A stretch of DNA of 64,000 bases, from the NCBI GenBank assembly GCA_033032175.1, contig CM065322.1, positions 9,672,001 through 9,736,000 on the forward strand, read 5' to 3'. A program made the translations under genes and the position numbers. Shown piece by piece: positions 1-12,548 of this stretch (the stretch's first letter is position 1; each line of letters opens with the position of its first letter). This DNA comes from Saturnia japonica. Lineage: Eukaryota > Arthropoda > Insecta > Lepidoptera > Saturniidae. Under the pieces are notes generated by a model. It worked only from the letters and a program-made list of their open reading frames with translations, did not search any database and was not told the origin of the DNA.

Positions 1-426
1 AGAAAGTACGAATTCATGAATCTCAAATCACTGGATGCATGGCACTGCATATTATCCGCATAATTTTCATTTCATAGCACGACCATAGTGCCAACCGCAA
101 GAAACAGTTAAGTATTCGTTAGATATACGAATACGATATTTGTATTTTATTATTTTCATTGTTGAAAGTTTGAACTGTCAGAAATAAGAAATTCCAAGTA
201 ATAAAGTTAACAGAGGAGCTATTTCACCGTGGATATTTCTCATCAGATGCTCTAGCTTTGATATTTATATAGGAAATTATCGGAAATATGTTATTTTAGA
301 AATAATTAGCCACCACAAGACTTTTAAGGTATTTTATACTATTCGGGAATTCCAGCGATCGATTTGAAAAGCTCTCCCAATCAATTGGTCGATGGCGATT
401 GACCTGTTTGAGCACCCGTGCCATAC

Positions 427-700
427 ATCATCATCATCATTTCAGCCGCAGGACGTCCACTGCTGAACATAGGCCTCCCCCATAGATCTCCAGAGCGACC
501 GATCTTGTGCGGCCTGCACCCAACGGCTCCCAGCGACCTTTATTAGGTCGTCTTTCCATCTAGTGGGGGGCCGTCCTACGCTGCGCTTTCCGATGCGTGG
601 TCTCCACTCGAGAACCTTTCTGCCCCAACGGCCGTCAGTTCTCCGAACTTTGTGCCCCGCCCACTGCCACTTCAACTTTCCATTATTCTGTGCCATACAG
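427..700 (-). mobile_element. RTE-type LINE 3' end, 5'-truncated
   Basis: The minus strand encodes the last 84 residues of a non-LTR retrotransposon polyprotein, with the KWQWAGH and GRPPTRW motifs typical of the carboxy end of insect RTE-like reverse transcriptases. The reading runs into a short (ATG)n tail, seen on the plus strand as CATCATCATCATCAT near 428-441, which is the usual 3' end of these elements. Only the 3' end is present, as expected from incomplete target-primed reverse transcription. Related fragments lie near 30950, 32600 and 46870. Confidence 0.85.
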
Positions 701-3700
701 AATTGATTATTTCGAAGCCTTGAATACTCAACTACAAGTAAGACTCTTAGTTAATTAAACTTAATTCTATCATGAAACATGCCGTTAAAACTTTTTACGA
801 AGAGCAAATGATTTAAGAAACAAATGTCACGTAGCTGGAGTGATATAACAAAAAAAGATGACACTTTATCTTGAAGGATCCAGACGGATCACATTATAAT
901 ATTATAATGTCGTGATTTTGTTTGTTTTAGATGTTTTGCATTATTCTCACGTCCAACCCAGAGGTGGTTTGTGGGGATCAACACTGGAGATTTTTTAACG
1001 TTCAAAACCTTAACACCTTTAGGGATATTTTGTATTGTATCAATATTAAAGCGATAAATTCTAAATTAGGCTATTTTGAACATAATTGACGACACTGTAC
1101 GTGACGGAGCAGACCAAAGATTATTTAACGGCGACCACCGAGATAACTACAATCCGTCACCAGTAATGTTTAAAGGGCTCAAAGAATCCTAAGGAATAAA
1201 TGAACACACTGACCGGAAGACGGTTCCACAGCTTTACAGCACGGCATGGATTTGCAAAATTGTATTTATCTGTAATTTTTTTAACTACTTATATTTTCAT
1301 TAACAAAAATGAATTTAAAAATTTGAGTGCGAGTTTACACGCGGTAGAAATCAAACTTTTCTATCTCTCCCCCTGTCTTTTTATATTTTTCTAGTACATT
1401 AAGAATAGACGAAGGTTAGGAAACTGTATAGAAACGCATTCTATCTCATTCTCTCACAGCCTAAAACCTATATTTTCATTTATAGCTATCTCTTTTTCGT
1501 TACACATTTTCGTTTCATAAAATCCAATTCTCACCGTCCCAAGAGAAGTTTCTCTTCAAAAACCACTTTGTCATATTATATTAAGAAGATTTTTTTATTA
1601 TATTTCAAACTACTCCACTGTATTACAGATATTGTAAAATGTACTACTTAATAATTATAAACAGGTTTTCTATGTTAATTAAATACCATTTATAAGTGTA
1701 GTTCGTAGAAAGCGAGGTAACAAAGGCTACGATAACATTGGACCTTCGCCTTAGGCAGTTACTAACAATGAACAGTTTGTGAGAGTTTAGTAAGGAATTT
1801 TGTTCATGTAGGACGGCAATATCATTTTAAACTGGTAGCTGTATTTCATCCACGTGTAACTAATGTTATAAAGCTATTCTTGGATATATGTATTAATAAT
1901 TTTAAAAAATGTTCTTTGAGCGAGTGTACCATAGACACTAGGTACTTGAGTGATACTTTACTACTTTATTCGAGACGATTAAAATTGGTTTCTCAAAAAA
2001 GGCTGTAACGTTTTGGATGTATTGTTGTAAAGCTCAGTCGCCAAGATATTTAATGTATCTGTTCTCAATTCATAGTCTAGTAAAAAAAGTCTTCTCATTT
2101 CACTCTCATGTGATATTTAGATAGCACCTTATCTTAAAGACACAATAATTATTTTATAATAATTACTTATATGTTTCGTGTATAGATGAAATGATCAATA
2201 GACAAAAATTGATACCTACGAGTATAATATATTTGAAAATTTTCCTAATATCGTATATTGTGTGAAAGTTAAAGGCAGTATTAATTTAATACCTTTATAA
2301 TTTTATCTTTCCATTTAAACTTTATGAAATTATTTTCGACATTCGGAAGTATGCAAAGGTCCGAATTGTTAAATGATTTAAAAAGGTCACATTTATTTTA
2401 GGCTTCCGGCCATTGTTAAATGATTCTCGAATTCTCGATGAAACTTTTATTGGATTCAGGAAGATACGGAAATGATTGGAATATCAAATAATATACACTC
2501 CATAAAATTAGCCGGCTTTTTTTTATAAATATCAAATGTCATCTATTGACACATAAATGTTAAAGATTGAAAACGATTGTTTTAAGTTATGAAATTATTA
2601 TGTAGGATCTTATAAAAACCAACTGTACATCTAGCTAAGTTTAAAAGTAAACTTTATAATTTATTACTATTTCATTCTTTTATTGTTTAATATATCTAAT
2701 AAATATAGTATTTTGTAAGTAATTTAAGCTTTCTTTCATTACGTAAGATGTATATAATAAAAAATTTAAAAAGCTAGCTAGGAAACGGTGCTATTTTTGT
2801 CTTATTACTCTCTCACCTGTATTATTGCCGTTTGAAATAAACAAAAAATAGACAATAATTGTACTTTGTGAATAAAATAACTTCCAAAAAAACGTTTTCC
2901 AACGTTCGATGAAATGTATTACTGTAGATTTTAAAGTCTTTACTATTTGTAAAAAGCAATTACGGGCCCTGGTATATCAAAATTTTTTTTTTTTTAAGAT
3001 GTCTCACTTCTTATTGATTTATCCATATAACTTCCGTGGCTCGCCTTCTGTCTGCTATCTGTACTATGAATTTTATTTTAAAATAACTATTGTATGTCAG
3101 CACATTATATATACTTCAATAGTTCAGTCTCTAGAATTTGTATCTAAACAGGTCAACAGAAGAAACGATAAAAAATATATACATTTTCCTTAATATATTG
3201 CATGTTTAAAGCATTAGTAAATGATTCTTTAAATATTAAATTATTTATATCGACTATTAATAAGTAATAACATCACTTTACTTCATTAAAGCGTGATACT
3301 CGCTCAAGATCCCACCCACACAGGATCATACCAATATAGTACAAAGTTATTTCTATAAATTGATTTAATATTTATTAGATAAATTTTTCCCTTTAAGAGT
3401 TGAAACAGAAAGCGGCATAAGGCGTGGGCGACGTAGTCTATCACTTACAGGTTAACAAATCTAAGTTTTCATGAAGCAGGAATAGCAAGCAAATACTACG
3501 GGCCCCGGGTTTCTGAAGGATCCGCGTAGAAAAATATACCAATAATAAAAAGACATCCCATGTGAGAATCACACACATAAGAAATTTCTTGCTCATATTA
3601 AATCTCGAAACCCAATCTAAACATTTATTCGGTGATCAAACTAATTTTTCTCATATATACTAAAAATAGTATATGCCTATCAACCTGCTCCGAGTACCGG

Positions 3701-4109
3701 TGGTACCTTAGGTTAAAAAAAACGGTGGCATTGACCGGGACGTGAAGAAAGGGATAAATGCAGGGTGAATGAAATAGCGATAGATTTCGGGGATAATATG
3801 TAATTCACGAATGAATGAATGAATAAATATAAATTAATATAAACCGTTATAAGGCCGAGATGATTAAATATGATGAACAATCGTTATCTTTTATTATTAT
3901 ACCAAATTTAAAGCATCTTCCTGTAAAGAAGGCTTAGCAAAATGTATCTTTCTACTATCAAAAGGTTTTACCCTGTAACTCAGCTGAAGCAATAATACAT
4001 GAACAGTTAACTATTTTACTCACACTGGTGTTTCTGGCATATAATTATAAATATGTATTAATTGATAATAATCATGCGTAAAAGTATAATAACAATTATA
4101 TTTAAGGTT
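701..4109. other. AT-rich intergenic DNA with little recognisable content
   Basis: No convincing host exon is seen. A minus-strand trace of a LINE carboxy end (VKLWNRLP motif) is near 1187-1255. The stretch at about 1030-1160 resembles sequence at about 21930-22030, so it belongs to a dispersed repeat. A short (GAAT)n run lies near 3810. Short ORFs here are low complexity. Confidence 0.5.
1187..1255 (-). pseudogene. LINE reverse transcriptase carboxy-terminal remnant
   Basis: Minus-strand translation gives a short stretch with VKLWNRLPVSVF, the pattern usually found about 30-40 residues before the end of Jockey/CR1-group reverse transcriptases. Nothing else of the element can be read with confidence on either side. 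Confidence 0.45.
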
Positions 4110-4243
4110 ATTAGGCATATTATTATTATTCTTAAAGGGGGTTTTATTAGATCTATTGTGATCGCCCCACACTACTAAAGCTCCCCCCTATCTAGTCCTA
4201 GTCCTATAGCCTTGCCTGCATGACTTTTTTAGTAGAGAGTAAC
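4110..4243 (-). mobile_element. 3' end of an older LINE, separated by the LTR insertion
   Basis: This is the downstream half of the LINE whose RNase H half lies at 8717-9410. If one copy of the GTAAC duplication is removed and the halves are joined, one minus-strand frame runs through the junction without a stop and ends at a TAG near 4214. A short AT-rich tail follows near 4110-4135. The frame continuity is what identifies the LTR element as an insertion inside this LINE. Confidence 0.75.
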
Positions 4244-4374
4244 TGATATGTATGCGACGTAAGGACAAGTGAAAGAGCCCGTAGCTAGTAGCACACTGAG
4301 TTTATTTGTCAAGCGACATTACTTAAATCGGAGTGGATGCAACCACTTTCATATTATATATCTAATATACAACA
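4244..4374 (-). repeat. 3' LTR of the Gypsy-type element
   Basis: 131 bp beginning TGATATGT and ending CAACA. It matches 8584-8716 almost base for base. In element orientation it follows the polypurine tract, so it is the 3' LTR. Confidence 0.93.
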
Positions 4375-4415
4375 TTCCTTCCCCTAGCTTGACATTACAA
4401 TTATAAATTATTTTC

Positions 4416-7125
4416 TTAGTAAAACTGTTTATAATCGACCCTAGGTACAGGTCGCAACATTCTTCTAGCAGTAGTTTGCCTTTCTGACTGTAGTGACTGT
4501 AGTGGGGATGACTCCTCAACGGCTTCATCGTGAGTCGCTTCTGTTGCCTCATAGAATTCTTCGTTTTCTTCTGTTGAATTTCCAGACTTTCTTTCAGTAT
4601 CCATTATCTCTTCCCTTCCTTCATTTCCCTCCCCTCCCGTGTCAGACGTATTTTTATCCACAGAAGGTATTGGTTTCGATGGTGAGGAAGTTCTTTGCAA
4701 AGCTACATCTTCAAGTTCAATAGAGCAATCACCTGACCAGTTGAATTTGCTTCCTTGGTATGCTATTAATTGATTTTTAAGTTTTTTTAAATTACAAGAA
4801 GTGATAAAATCTTTAACAATATACGTAACTTTTCCAATTATTTTCATGATTATACCTTTGTTCCAGGATCCTTGCTTATATATATTGAATTTTTTATATA
4901 AAACATAGTCTCCCGTTTTAAAATATGTTATCAGTTTTTCCTTGAGCGTTTTAGGCTGCAAACACTGTTTATTTTCGACGTTTCGAGCGAGAGTGATAGA
5001 CGCCGGAAGAGGTTGTTTGGGTTTAATTAAATCTAATCGTGATCGCAGCTTATGCCCAAAAACCATCTGGGCGGGTGAACAACCCGTTAAAGAATGAACG
5101 GAATTTCGATAATCAAATAGGTATTTAAACAAATTGTTATTTAATCCCTTAATGTTGTAGTTACTTAACATACATGACTTAATACCCATTTTCACCACCT
5201 TCACGTAGCTTTCTGCCTGCCCGTTACTAGCCGGATGGTAAGCCGGCGACGTCACGTGCGATATACCGTTCGATACACAAAAATTTTTGAATTCCAAGGA
5301 AGTAAACTGAGTACCATTATCACTGACTATCGTGTGTGGCAAGCCAAATCTCGACATATATTCATATAATTTGTTAATAACCGATAATGACGACGTACTT
5401 GTTCCCATATCATACGCTTCCACCCACTTAGAGTAAGCATCCATAATGACTAAATACGAACGACTGTGAATGGGGCCGAGAAGATCAATATGAATACGAT
5501 AAAAACTGTGTGGTGGTTGTGGCCACAACGCTAGCGGCGCACGCGCAGGTAACTGTCTCAACTGTGAACAAACGTCACAATCCGCAATCATTCTTTCTAA
5601 AGCGTTATCTATTTTTGGAAACCAAAACCTACTGCGCGCTTCTGCTTTTGTTTTTACAATACCTAAATGTGATTTATGGAGCTCTGATAATAATTTAGTT
5701 CTAAGTACCTGTGGAATAATTACTTTGTGCCCTCGCATAATACAACCGTTTTCATATGACAATTGGGTTTTACTCAAAAAATAAGGTTTAATTAATATAT
5801 CTGATAATCGCTTAAGCCATCCATTTGCAATATATGATACGACTTTATTTAATATTGCATCTTTACGAGTTTCATCCCGAATTTCGCTAAGTGTAACGGG
5901 TAAACTACCATCTATAACGAAGTTGACATATGAGGCACGATCTTCTACAGGTCCTAGACTACGGCTTCCGTCGACTTCGTAGCCCCACCCTCTACTCGCT
6001 TCTACCGCGGATGACTCATTGTCAGGCAAGCTGGCGCGCGATAAGTAATCTGCACTATTGTCAGCGCTGCGTATGTATTCAATGAGATAATTATAGCCAC
6101 TAAGAAACATAGCATAACGTTGTAACCTATTAGCAGAAACTTCTGGAATTCCGCGATACGGACCAAAAATAGATAAGAGGGGCTTGTGGTCTGTACGGAG
6201 TACAAACGGAACTGCCCTTCCGTATATATATTGGTGAAAACGTCGCACTCCGAATATAATTGCAGTGGCCTCCTTTTGTAGTTGTGAATACCGCTTTTCT
6301 GCTGCATTTAATGTACGTGAGGCAAACGACACAGGACGTTCCACTCCGTCAGTACCTACTTGCGATAGTATTGCTCCTAAACCCGTGGGTGATGCGTCTA
6401 CCGTTAAAATTATTTTACTATTCATATCAAAATGTGCAAGAACCTGTTCTGAGGCTAAACATTGCTTAATTGCATTGAATGCTTCACTATGTCTATTCTC
6501 CCATTTCCATTCATTACCTTTTTGTAATAAGGCATAAAGTGGGCTTAATACCGAAGACGCATTAGGCACAAAGTTTCTATAATAATTGACTAATCCTAGA
6601 AATGACTGTAATTTATTTACGTTTGTTGGTGTAGGTGCCCCTACAATTGCCTTAACTTTTTGTTGAGATTTCCTTAGGCCATTTTTATCTATAATATACC
6701 CTAGATATTCTATTTGGTCTTCAAAAAACACACACTTATCTTTACGAAGTGTTAGACCCGCGTCTTGTAGTCTTTGCAAGACAGCGTTCAATCTCTGTAA
6801 ATGTTGTTCTTTAGAATCTCCCGTAATACAAATGTCATCCAACATACACATAACACCGTCTAATCCCGCTAATAAACACTCCATTGCCCGTTGAAAAATA
6901 GCTAGAGCACTAGCGAGACAAAAAACTAACCGCGTATATGTAAACAAGCCGCGATGGGTATTAATACATGTTATCTTCTGGGATGCCTCATCTAATAAAA
7001 GCTGTGAATACGCTTGTGTTAAATCCAATTTGCTAAACTGCTGGCCCCCGTGTAATTTTGTAAAAAGTTCTTGAGCTCTTGGTAACGGATACTGTTCAAT
7101 AACCAGTTGTTTGTTTACACTTACA
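4416..7125 (-). pseudogene. pol: Gypsy pol, part 2: reverse transcriptase, RNase H, integrase
   Basis: This continuous frame gives 870 residues from its first ATG at 7028, but it is open back to about 7125, where it continues the reverse transcriptase begun in the other pol frame. Numbered from the ATG: the reverse transcriptase active-site motif is at 62-65 but reads MLDD instead of the usual aromatic-x-DD. RNase H acidic residues include D211, E253 and D280. The integrase zinc finger is H451, H454, C484, C487, and the catalytic triad is D515, D570, E606 with the standard 35-residue spacing between the last two. In life the product copies and integrates the element's own genome. The frameshift at the 5' edge and the altered active site suggest that this copy is not autonomous. 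Confidence 0.9.
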
Positions 7126-7825
7126 GAAACTCAACGCACAACCTGACTGAACCATCGCGCTTTAATATAGGCGCAATGGGTGATGCGTAATCCGAATGCT
7201 GAACTGGTTGCAATACCCCTATACGTACCAAGCGATCGAGCTCGCTGTTCACCTTATCTCTAAGTGCGAATGCAACGGCACGAGCTTTGCAAAATACCGG
7301 TTTGACGTTATCTTTTAATTGTAATTTAACATGATACTTTGTAAATAAACCTAATTCGTCTGAGAATACAGATGGATATTGTAATTTTAAGTGTTCGCAA
7401 ATTTTATCAGATTGACAATAATGTATTTGAAGTATTTGTAAACTAAACAAACATATAAAATCCCGGCCTAAGATTGGGGGTCCACCCTCACGTATAACTC
7501 GCACGTTAACTATGTGTGTTTTCTTTAAATAAGTAAAAGGCAATTTCAATATTCCTAAACAATGGATTACACGCCCCGTGTACGTAAATAACTGATCCGT
7601 AGTCAGTGATAATGGGAATTTTTCAAAATATTCTTTATATACTTTCTCGGAAATCGCTGTGACTGCCGATCCGGTATCGACTTCGAACTTTAGCTTAATA
7701 TCCTGAATTGAAACTACTAAAGTCATAGGTTCACCCTTATATGAACATTTTTTTTTTTTCTTACCGTCATCGTCACTCTCGCCGGACCCGCCGCCCGTTC
7801 CTACGAAATTGATCTTTTTACACAT
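7121..7825 (-). pseudogene. pol: Gypsy pol, part 1: protease and start of reverse transcriptase
   Basis: A 234-residue frame with an aspartic protease motif DTGS at residues 50-53, followed by the amino-terminal reverse transcriptase region containing a KRDGSVRLC block. It stops shortly after that block. The downstream frame resumes the same domain immediately, so a single-base loss, apparently in a T run near 7125, splits one ancestral gene. The 5' end overlaps gag by 25 bp at the second zinc-knuckle region. Confidence 0.88.
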
Positions 7826-8544
7826 CCTGCGTAGATGGCCATATTACACTTTTTACAAGTATAACTAGCAAACCGACACTGAGACGTTTTATGATTTTGA
7901 TAACCGCACACTGAACACTTTTCTTTGTTAGCACTAGGCTCGTTTGTGGTGGTCGCGATCTTGAACAGAGCCTCGCTCGACGGCGGCCCCTGCACCGACG
8001 CCGACGATGACGCTGCTACTTCCTTGCGTGCACTACGCACGCTTTCCGCCAACTCCACTGCTTTCGCTAGTGTTAACTCCTGAAGGTCAAGTGCGATCAG
8101 TTTGTCCTTCTCTGGGCCACGATGCATTCCCATAACAAACCGGTCACGAAGCGCCTCTTCTACGTTCAGGAACCCGCAATGAGCCGTTAACCCACGTAGC
8201 CTCGCAGCCCACTGCGAGAATGTTTCTTCAGGACCTTGAGTTGCAGCATAGAAATTATACCGCTCACCAAATCCACATTTTTTTGGTGTAAAATGATTGT
8301 CGAGAAGCGTGAGAATGTCATCGTACGGCACCTTTGTCAGTTCCTTCGGTAATGCTAAATCGGCCGCCAGTGCATAAGTGCTGTCGGCAAGTGCGCTTAG
8401 CAATATTGTCCGTTTCTTCACTCCCTGCGGGTCCTTCACCTGGTCGATGTCGTTCGCAATGTACCATTGAGAAATCCGTTTATTATAGTTTTGCCATGTA
8501 TGGATATTGTGGTCAAAACTAGATAAAATCCCAAAGTGAGACAT
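7801..8544 (-). pseudogene. gag: Gypsy gag with CCHC zinc knuckle
   Basis: The capsid/nucleocapsid gene, 247 residues from the ATG at 8544. That start was chosen because an upstream in-frame ATG at 8652 lies inside the LTR. A retrotransposon gag-like core is followed by a zinc knuckle of the form CSVCGYQNHKTSQC near residue 210. A second knuckle begins (CKKCN) but loses its histidine and final cysteine in this frame; they appear in the overlapping protease frame. The gag-pol junction is therefore either a natural frameshift site or, as the broken knuckle suggests, a small deletion. Confidence 0.85.
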
Positions 8545-8583
8545 GTTTTTTTTTTTTTTCGCTATGTGGGTACTCGTCGCCAC

Positions 8584-8716
8584 TGATATGTATGCGACGT
8601 AAGGACAAGTGAAAGAGCCCGTAGCTAGTAGCACACTGAGTTTATTTGTCAAGCGACATTACTTAAATCGGAGTGGATGCAGCCACCTTCATATTATATA
8701 TCTAATATACAAAACA
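8584..8716 (-). repeat. 5' LTR of the Gypsy-type element
   Basis: 133 bp copy of the LTR. In element orientation it precedes the primer-binding site and gag. The long gag reading frame is open back into this LTR, but the ATG chosen for gag lies inside the element at 8544. Confidence 0.93.
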
Positions 8717-9410
8717 GTAACTGAACCTCTTCCGCAAGCAGCACGTGCTTGACCAGCATTCAGTTGTGTTTAGGTTTTAGTAGGTCACATTCACATAAGA
8801 GGTGCTTGGTTTCGTCCGCACTTTCGCAGAATCTGCAATGTCTTGTACCCTGGACCGGTGTACAACATCGGTATGTTGTACATATGTTTGTTTAGACTAC
8901 AGTGTCCAGTGTGTGCCCTCACTAAAATTCGTAGTAGAGTCCATATGAGCATCAGAACCTCTCTAGCTCTACGCTGTTTAAATGCACCGATAAGCTCTTT
9001 GGAATGGTTTTGTCCTAAAAAATTATACTAGAACTTTATTTCTTAAAATTGGGCCGTTCCACATATATTTCAAAGCCTACGTTATGTCCAGATTTGGGCC
9101 CATCGTTATACCACATTAAACCTCCTGCTTTTCACGTTATCTCGCCTTTAACCCAGAAGTCCCGTTGAGGGATGTCTGCAGTATAATTTTTTTTTAATTG
9201 GTTCTAGAGTCATGTTATTATTACCAAAACTGGTGTTTATATCACTGAGTCCAGCAGTGATCTCAAGGACAGCGATAGCCATTGCATCCTCCCCGGGTCA
9301 TATTTTGCGTGCATTGTTAACGTCGCCACTTTCTCTACGTGTAGATGAAGGGGCGTGATTTTTAACACAGCTTCTTGAGCTGCTGCAGGGGAGGTTGACA
9401 TGGCTCCCGT
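8717..9410 (-). pseudogene. LINE reverse transcriptase thumb and RNase H remnant
   Basis: Minus-strand reading, interrupted by shifts and stops, shows an alanine-rich block (ITGAM-like, near 9300-9400), then an RNase H-like WYNDGPK block near 9110, a TGHCSLNKH block near 8905, and a CRFC...HLLCEC cysteine motif near 8800. This order is characteristic of LINEs with a carboxy-terminal RNase H (R1/I/Jockey group). The rest of the element is at 4110-4243, on the other side of the LTR insertion. Confidence 0.8.
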
Positions 9411-12400
9411 TGCTAAGAAACTTTATTATCTATATTCTCGAAATATTTTCTTTCTACGAAACATCGCGGTAACTCGGGATACTAAAATATGTGTTCTATA
9501 CAAAATATTCCAATCCGAAGACTACATAAACTTGTAAACTTCCATTATAAATAAACTTTTACTTGTTAATTTTGTATAGAAGAAGACGGCATGATTATAT
9601 TTTATCGTGTGTAACACAAAACAGCAATAAGGCAAAACGTTTTTACAAAACAAAATCTCTCATTCGTGTATTTTACAAAATACATATACTGTAGTACCTT
9701 CAGAAGTTTCGTCAGAAAACATATAGATGGGGTTCTGTTTACCTTCACTCGCACGGACCGGGCGTGGCGATGCCCTGTGATCAGAATAATCGAAAAGTAA
9801 CATTCATCTTTTCGAAAAAACCTTTAACCTTTTATTGATTGATTGATTGACCCCCATATGCGTAGATGAATTGGTACTTATTAATCAGCTTTAAAAGTGA
9901 TCCTTTTTTATCCTAGTACGGTACAGTGCTTAGTCACTGTATCTAATGGTGAGCACAATGTAATCCAATAACGCAGGTCCGTTCCTTCGGCATGGAGCCC
10001 TTGAGCCAAGCAGCCGCTCGCGCGATACAGTGACCCTGCACTTGCAATCAAAACTAACAGACATCATTACACTGCACCATCATATACGAGCACACCACAC
10101 AGGTACATAGGTTCTGTAAGGGACCTTTTTTCTCTTTTGGCTAGTTAGATCAAGTTGCCAGATTACTGAATGCATATAGGCATGTTTCTTCCTTCCTCCC
10201 AAAGGCAGAAACACATATATATGTATAGTTAGTTAGATTGATTTTTTTCGAATAGGGAATTAGATCGCGACTTATTTGCATGTATGGCAACTGTTCGGCA
10301 AGCAGAGTTTCGGCCACTTCGGGACCCTTCTGAGTGCCTTCCGCACTCGACTTCAAGCCCAATGATGCTGTCAAAGCCTCTAATGGTTCTAGGGCCTTTA
10401 ACGCTAACAGTATATTAAGTTCGAAAAAAAAATCCAATAATATCGGCGACTACCGTAAAATCTACAATAATTACTAATTATCTACAATTACCAACACTTC
10501 ATTGGGCGACAAGATTATCAGTTAATGTTTGCTCAATGAAGAAAATACGTATGGTTAATATAAGCTGTAAATGAAGTTTCATCAAACAAATGAAATAAGG
10601 AAGAAAACGTTCCACAACAACGATAAGGTTTCTGGAAGAATTACAACTGTAAAAACTTCTTCGTAATTATGTTTTCTTGGATAACATTAGACATGTACCT
10701 ATCTATTGCTTTGAGATATTATTATTCTTATAAAAATTCTCCTTACTTTAAATAAACTATTTGTTATATTTACGAGTTGAAAGTTGAACCTTTTTTTACA
10801 TTTCTTTATATGTTGTAGTGTTTGGGCACAATCTCATGTGATATTAAGTGACTATGTGACCCAAGATAATGATACGCTATTCGGACTTTACGCCATTTCT
10901 ATAAAGTTTGGCAAATTAGTCCTTTTGGACCTATAGAGGAAATAGAAGATAGAGAAACAGTGGAGGAAAGAAACATCATAATAATAACAAACCAAAAAAA
11001 TTACCGATAATTTTCTAAATATTGTAAAAGGATTTTCCCTTTTGGTTAAACTATTTGATCATATTTCGCCTGAGGTATCCTATGAATTCCTTACTATGAA
11101 GCTCAAGAGAGCAACGGTGTCTGTAAGTAGCAAGTAAAGTGACATTATACTGCAGAAGATAACCGTATATTCAGCTTTAAAAAAAGCACTCAACACAGTA
11201 TGTTTGTTTTTTTAACCCGCTAATCTTTGTAATAACTAAAAAATATTCTTATTATAACTAGCTGTGCTCGCGACTTCTTATACGTGGTATTATAGTTCGT
11301 GTATGAAAAGCGGCTACTAAATAAAACCGTCCCTCACTTCAATCTCACCTTACGGTATTTGACCTGCATAAGCTTTGAGAATGCTCAAATAATTTAAATG
11401 TTAACGTTTATCTTATAAACCGTTATTTCCCAGTGAAAAGTAACGCTTTATAGTATGTCTGTTTAGTGTAATGTAATTAAAATACATATATAAATGTAGA
11501 TTGAGTAGATATTCATAAATATATTTAAAAATAACATGATTTAAAAACATTTTTATTATACGTGTTTACAGAAAATATACTTAACCGTGACAATAAATAT
11601 CAAACCAATTTCGTGATAATTTACACCATTCCGTATATCGCCATTTATGAATATTGTTGAAAAATAAAAATAAGTTTCAATTTTTTATTTTTTATTTAAT
11701 TAATTATGTAAAAATAAAATAATGTTGTATAATTTGGTATTTTTTCACCTTATATCAGTCAATATTTTAAATATATTGAGGAGTAGTTACTAAGCGATTT
11801 TCATCGGGGTGTATACGTGGTTTCGCCATCAGCATAAGGACTCCTTGCGTGCGAATTGATACGGTGAGATTACGGAGTTAATAAGTTAATGCATATAGTT
11901 CCATATGGAAGTTCATTTATAGAAATCTTAACCACACGAGGCAATGTGATGCTGGTCGGATACCGGGTTGATTAATAAACGATTAAGTGAGTTAACCACG
12001 AACATCATGTAATCTGCCAAGCTGTAGGTAGGCAAGTACGAGAAGTGAAAGCAACGAGAGACCACTCGTATCGTTAGAGGCGGCACGGTGGACAGTTGGT
12101 CGAATAAATTTAGACGAGTGAAACCGTGGACAACAGGTAATTATTAAAATCTGTCAAGTAGAAGACGTGCCTGGAGTGTATCTAATTATTTTCTCGAAAT
12201 GGTATTACTTTTTTCAGCTTGAGCATTAAGAATTTGTTTACCATTTACCCGTATTTTCAACATAAAGGAAAACGCTTTTCGTTTAATTGGATGTTGACAA
12301 CTTCAAATTTTGTTAAACATGAACCTACAAAGGTTTATAATAATCATCTCTATTATGGTTAGAAACACAAAGACATTATTTACAATTATAACGCTCCGGT

Positions 12401-12548
12401 CTCAAACAAACACCATGTTCTCGGTTATAAAGCATATCTGATGTATGGTTCATTTGAAAGTTACTTTATAGTGGGACGAATATATTTATTGCCAGCTGGC
12501 CCCGAACACATTGATCTGCCTTTTCAAATAGCATTAGCAGCAACATTT
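9411..12548. other. Intergenic DNA with repeat fragments
   Basis: No host exon recognised. A GATT microrepeat lies near 9835-9850. A GC-richer block at about 10250-10410 has a minus-strand ORF that I do not recognise and that resembles repeat-borne sequence. Near 10815-10880 is a piece of the SINE family also found at 34590. A Helitron-like end starts at 11258. Confidence 0.45.
11258..11480 (-). mobile_element. Helitron-like fragment, 3' terminus at 11258
   Basis: Read on the minus strand the fragment ends in a GC-rich segment followed by CTAG, with T as the next base, which fits the Helitron 3' rule (CTRR end, insertion between A and T). The plus strand reads CTAGCTGTGCTCGCGACTTC. The 5' limit is not clear. 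Confidence 0.45.

Larger units (their letters stand above)
4244..8716 (-). mobile_element. Ty3/Gypsy-type LTR retrotransposon, near-complete but disabled
   Basis: The element is 4473 bp on the minus strand. Its terminal repeats are 4244-4374 (131 bp) and 8584-8716 (133 bp). They differ by two substitutions and two extra A residues, and each starts TG and ends CA. The 5-bp target duplication GTAAC is at 4239-4243 and 8717-8721. A purine tract (AGGGGAAGGAA in element sense) abuts the 3' LTR, and a TGG-starting primer-binding site lies just inside the 5' LTR after one spacer base. Order is gag, protease, reverse transcriptase, RNase H, integrase, which is the Ty3/Gypsy order. There is no room for an envelope gene: pol ends at 4416 and the LTR ends at 4374. 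Gag-pol is broken by two frameshifts, near 7820 and 7125. Confidence 0.93.

Noticed and set aside
442..696. Host protein-coding gene
   Set aside because: The motifs are those of an RTE LINE carboxy end, and related fragments occur elsewhere in the window.
4375..4415. An envelope gene that would make the LTR element an errantivirus
   Set aside because: Only about 40 bp separate the end of pol and the 3' LTR.
4493..6537. Plus-strand ORFs at 4493, 5510, 6260 and 6265
   Set aside because: Antisense shadows of the Gypsy pol frame, with no motifs of their own.
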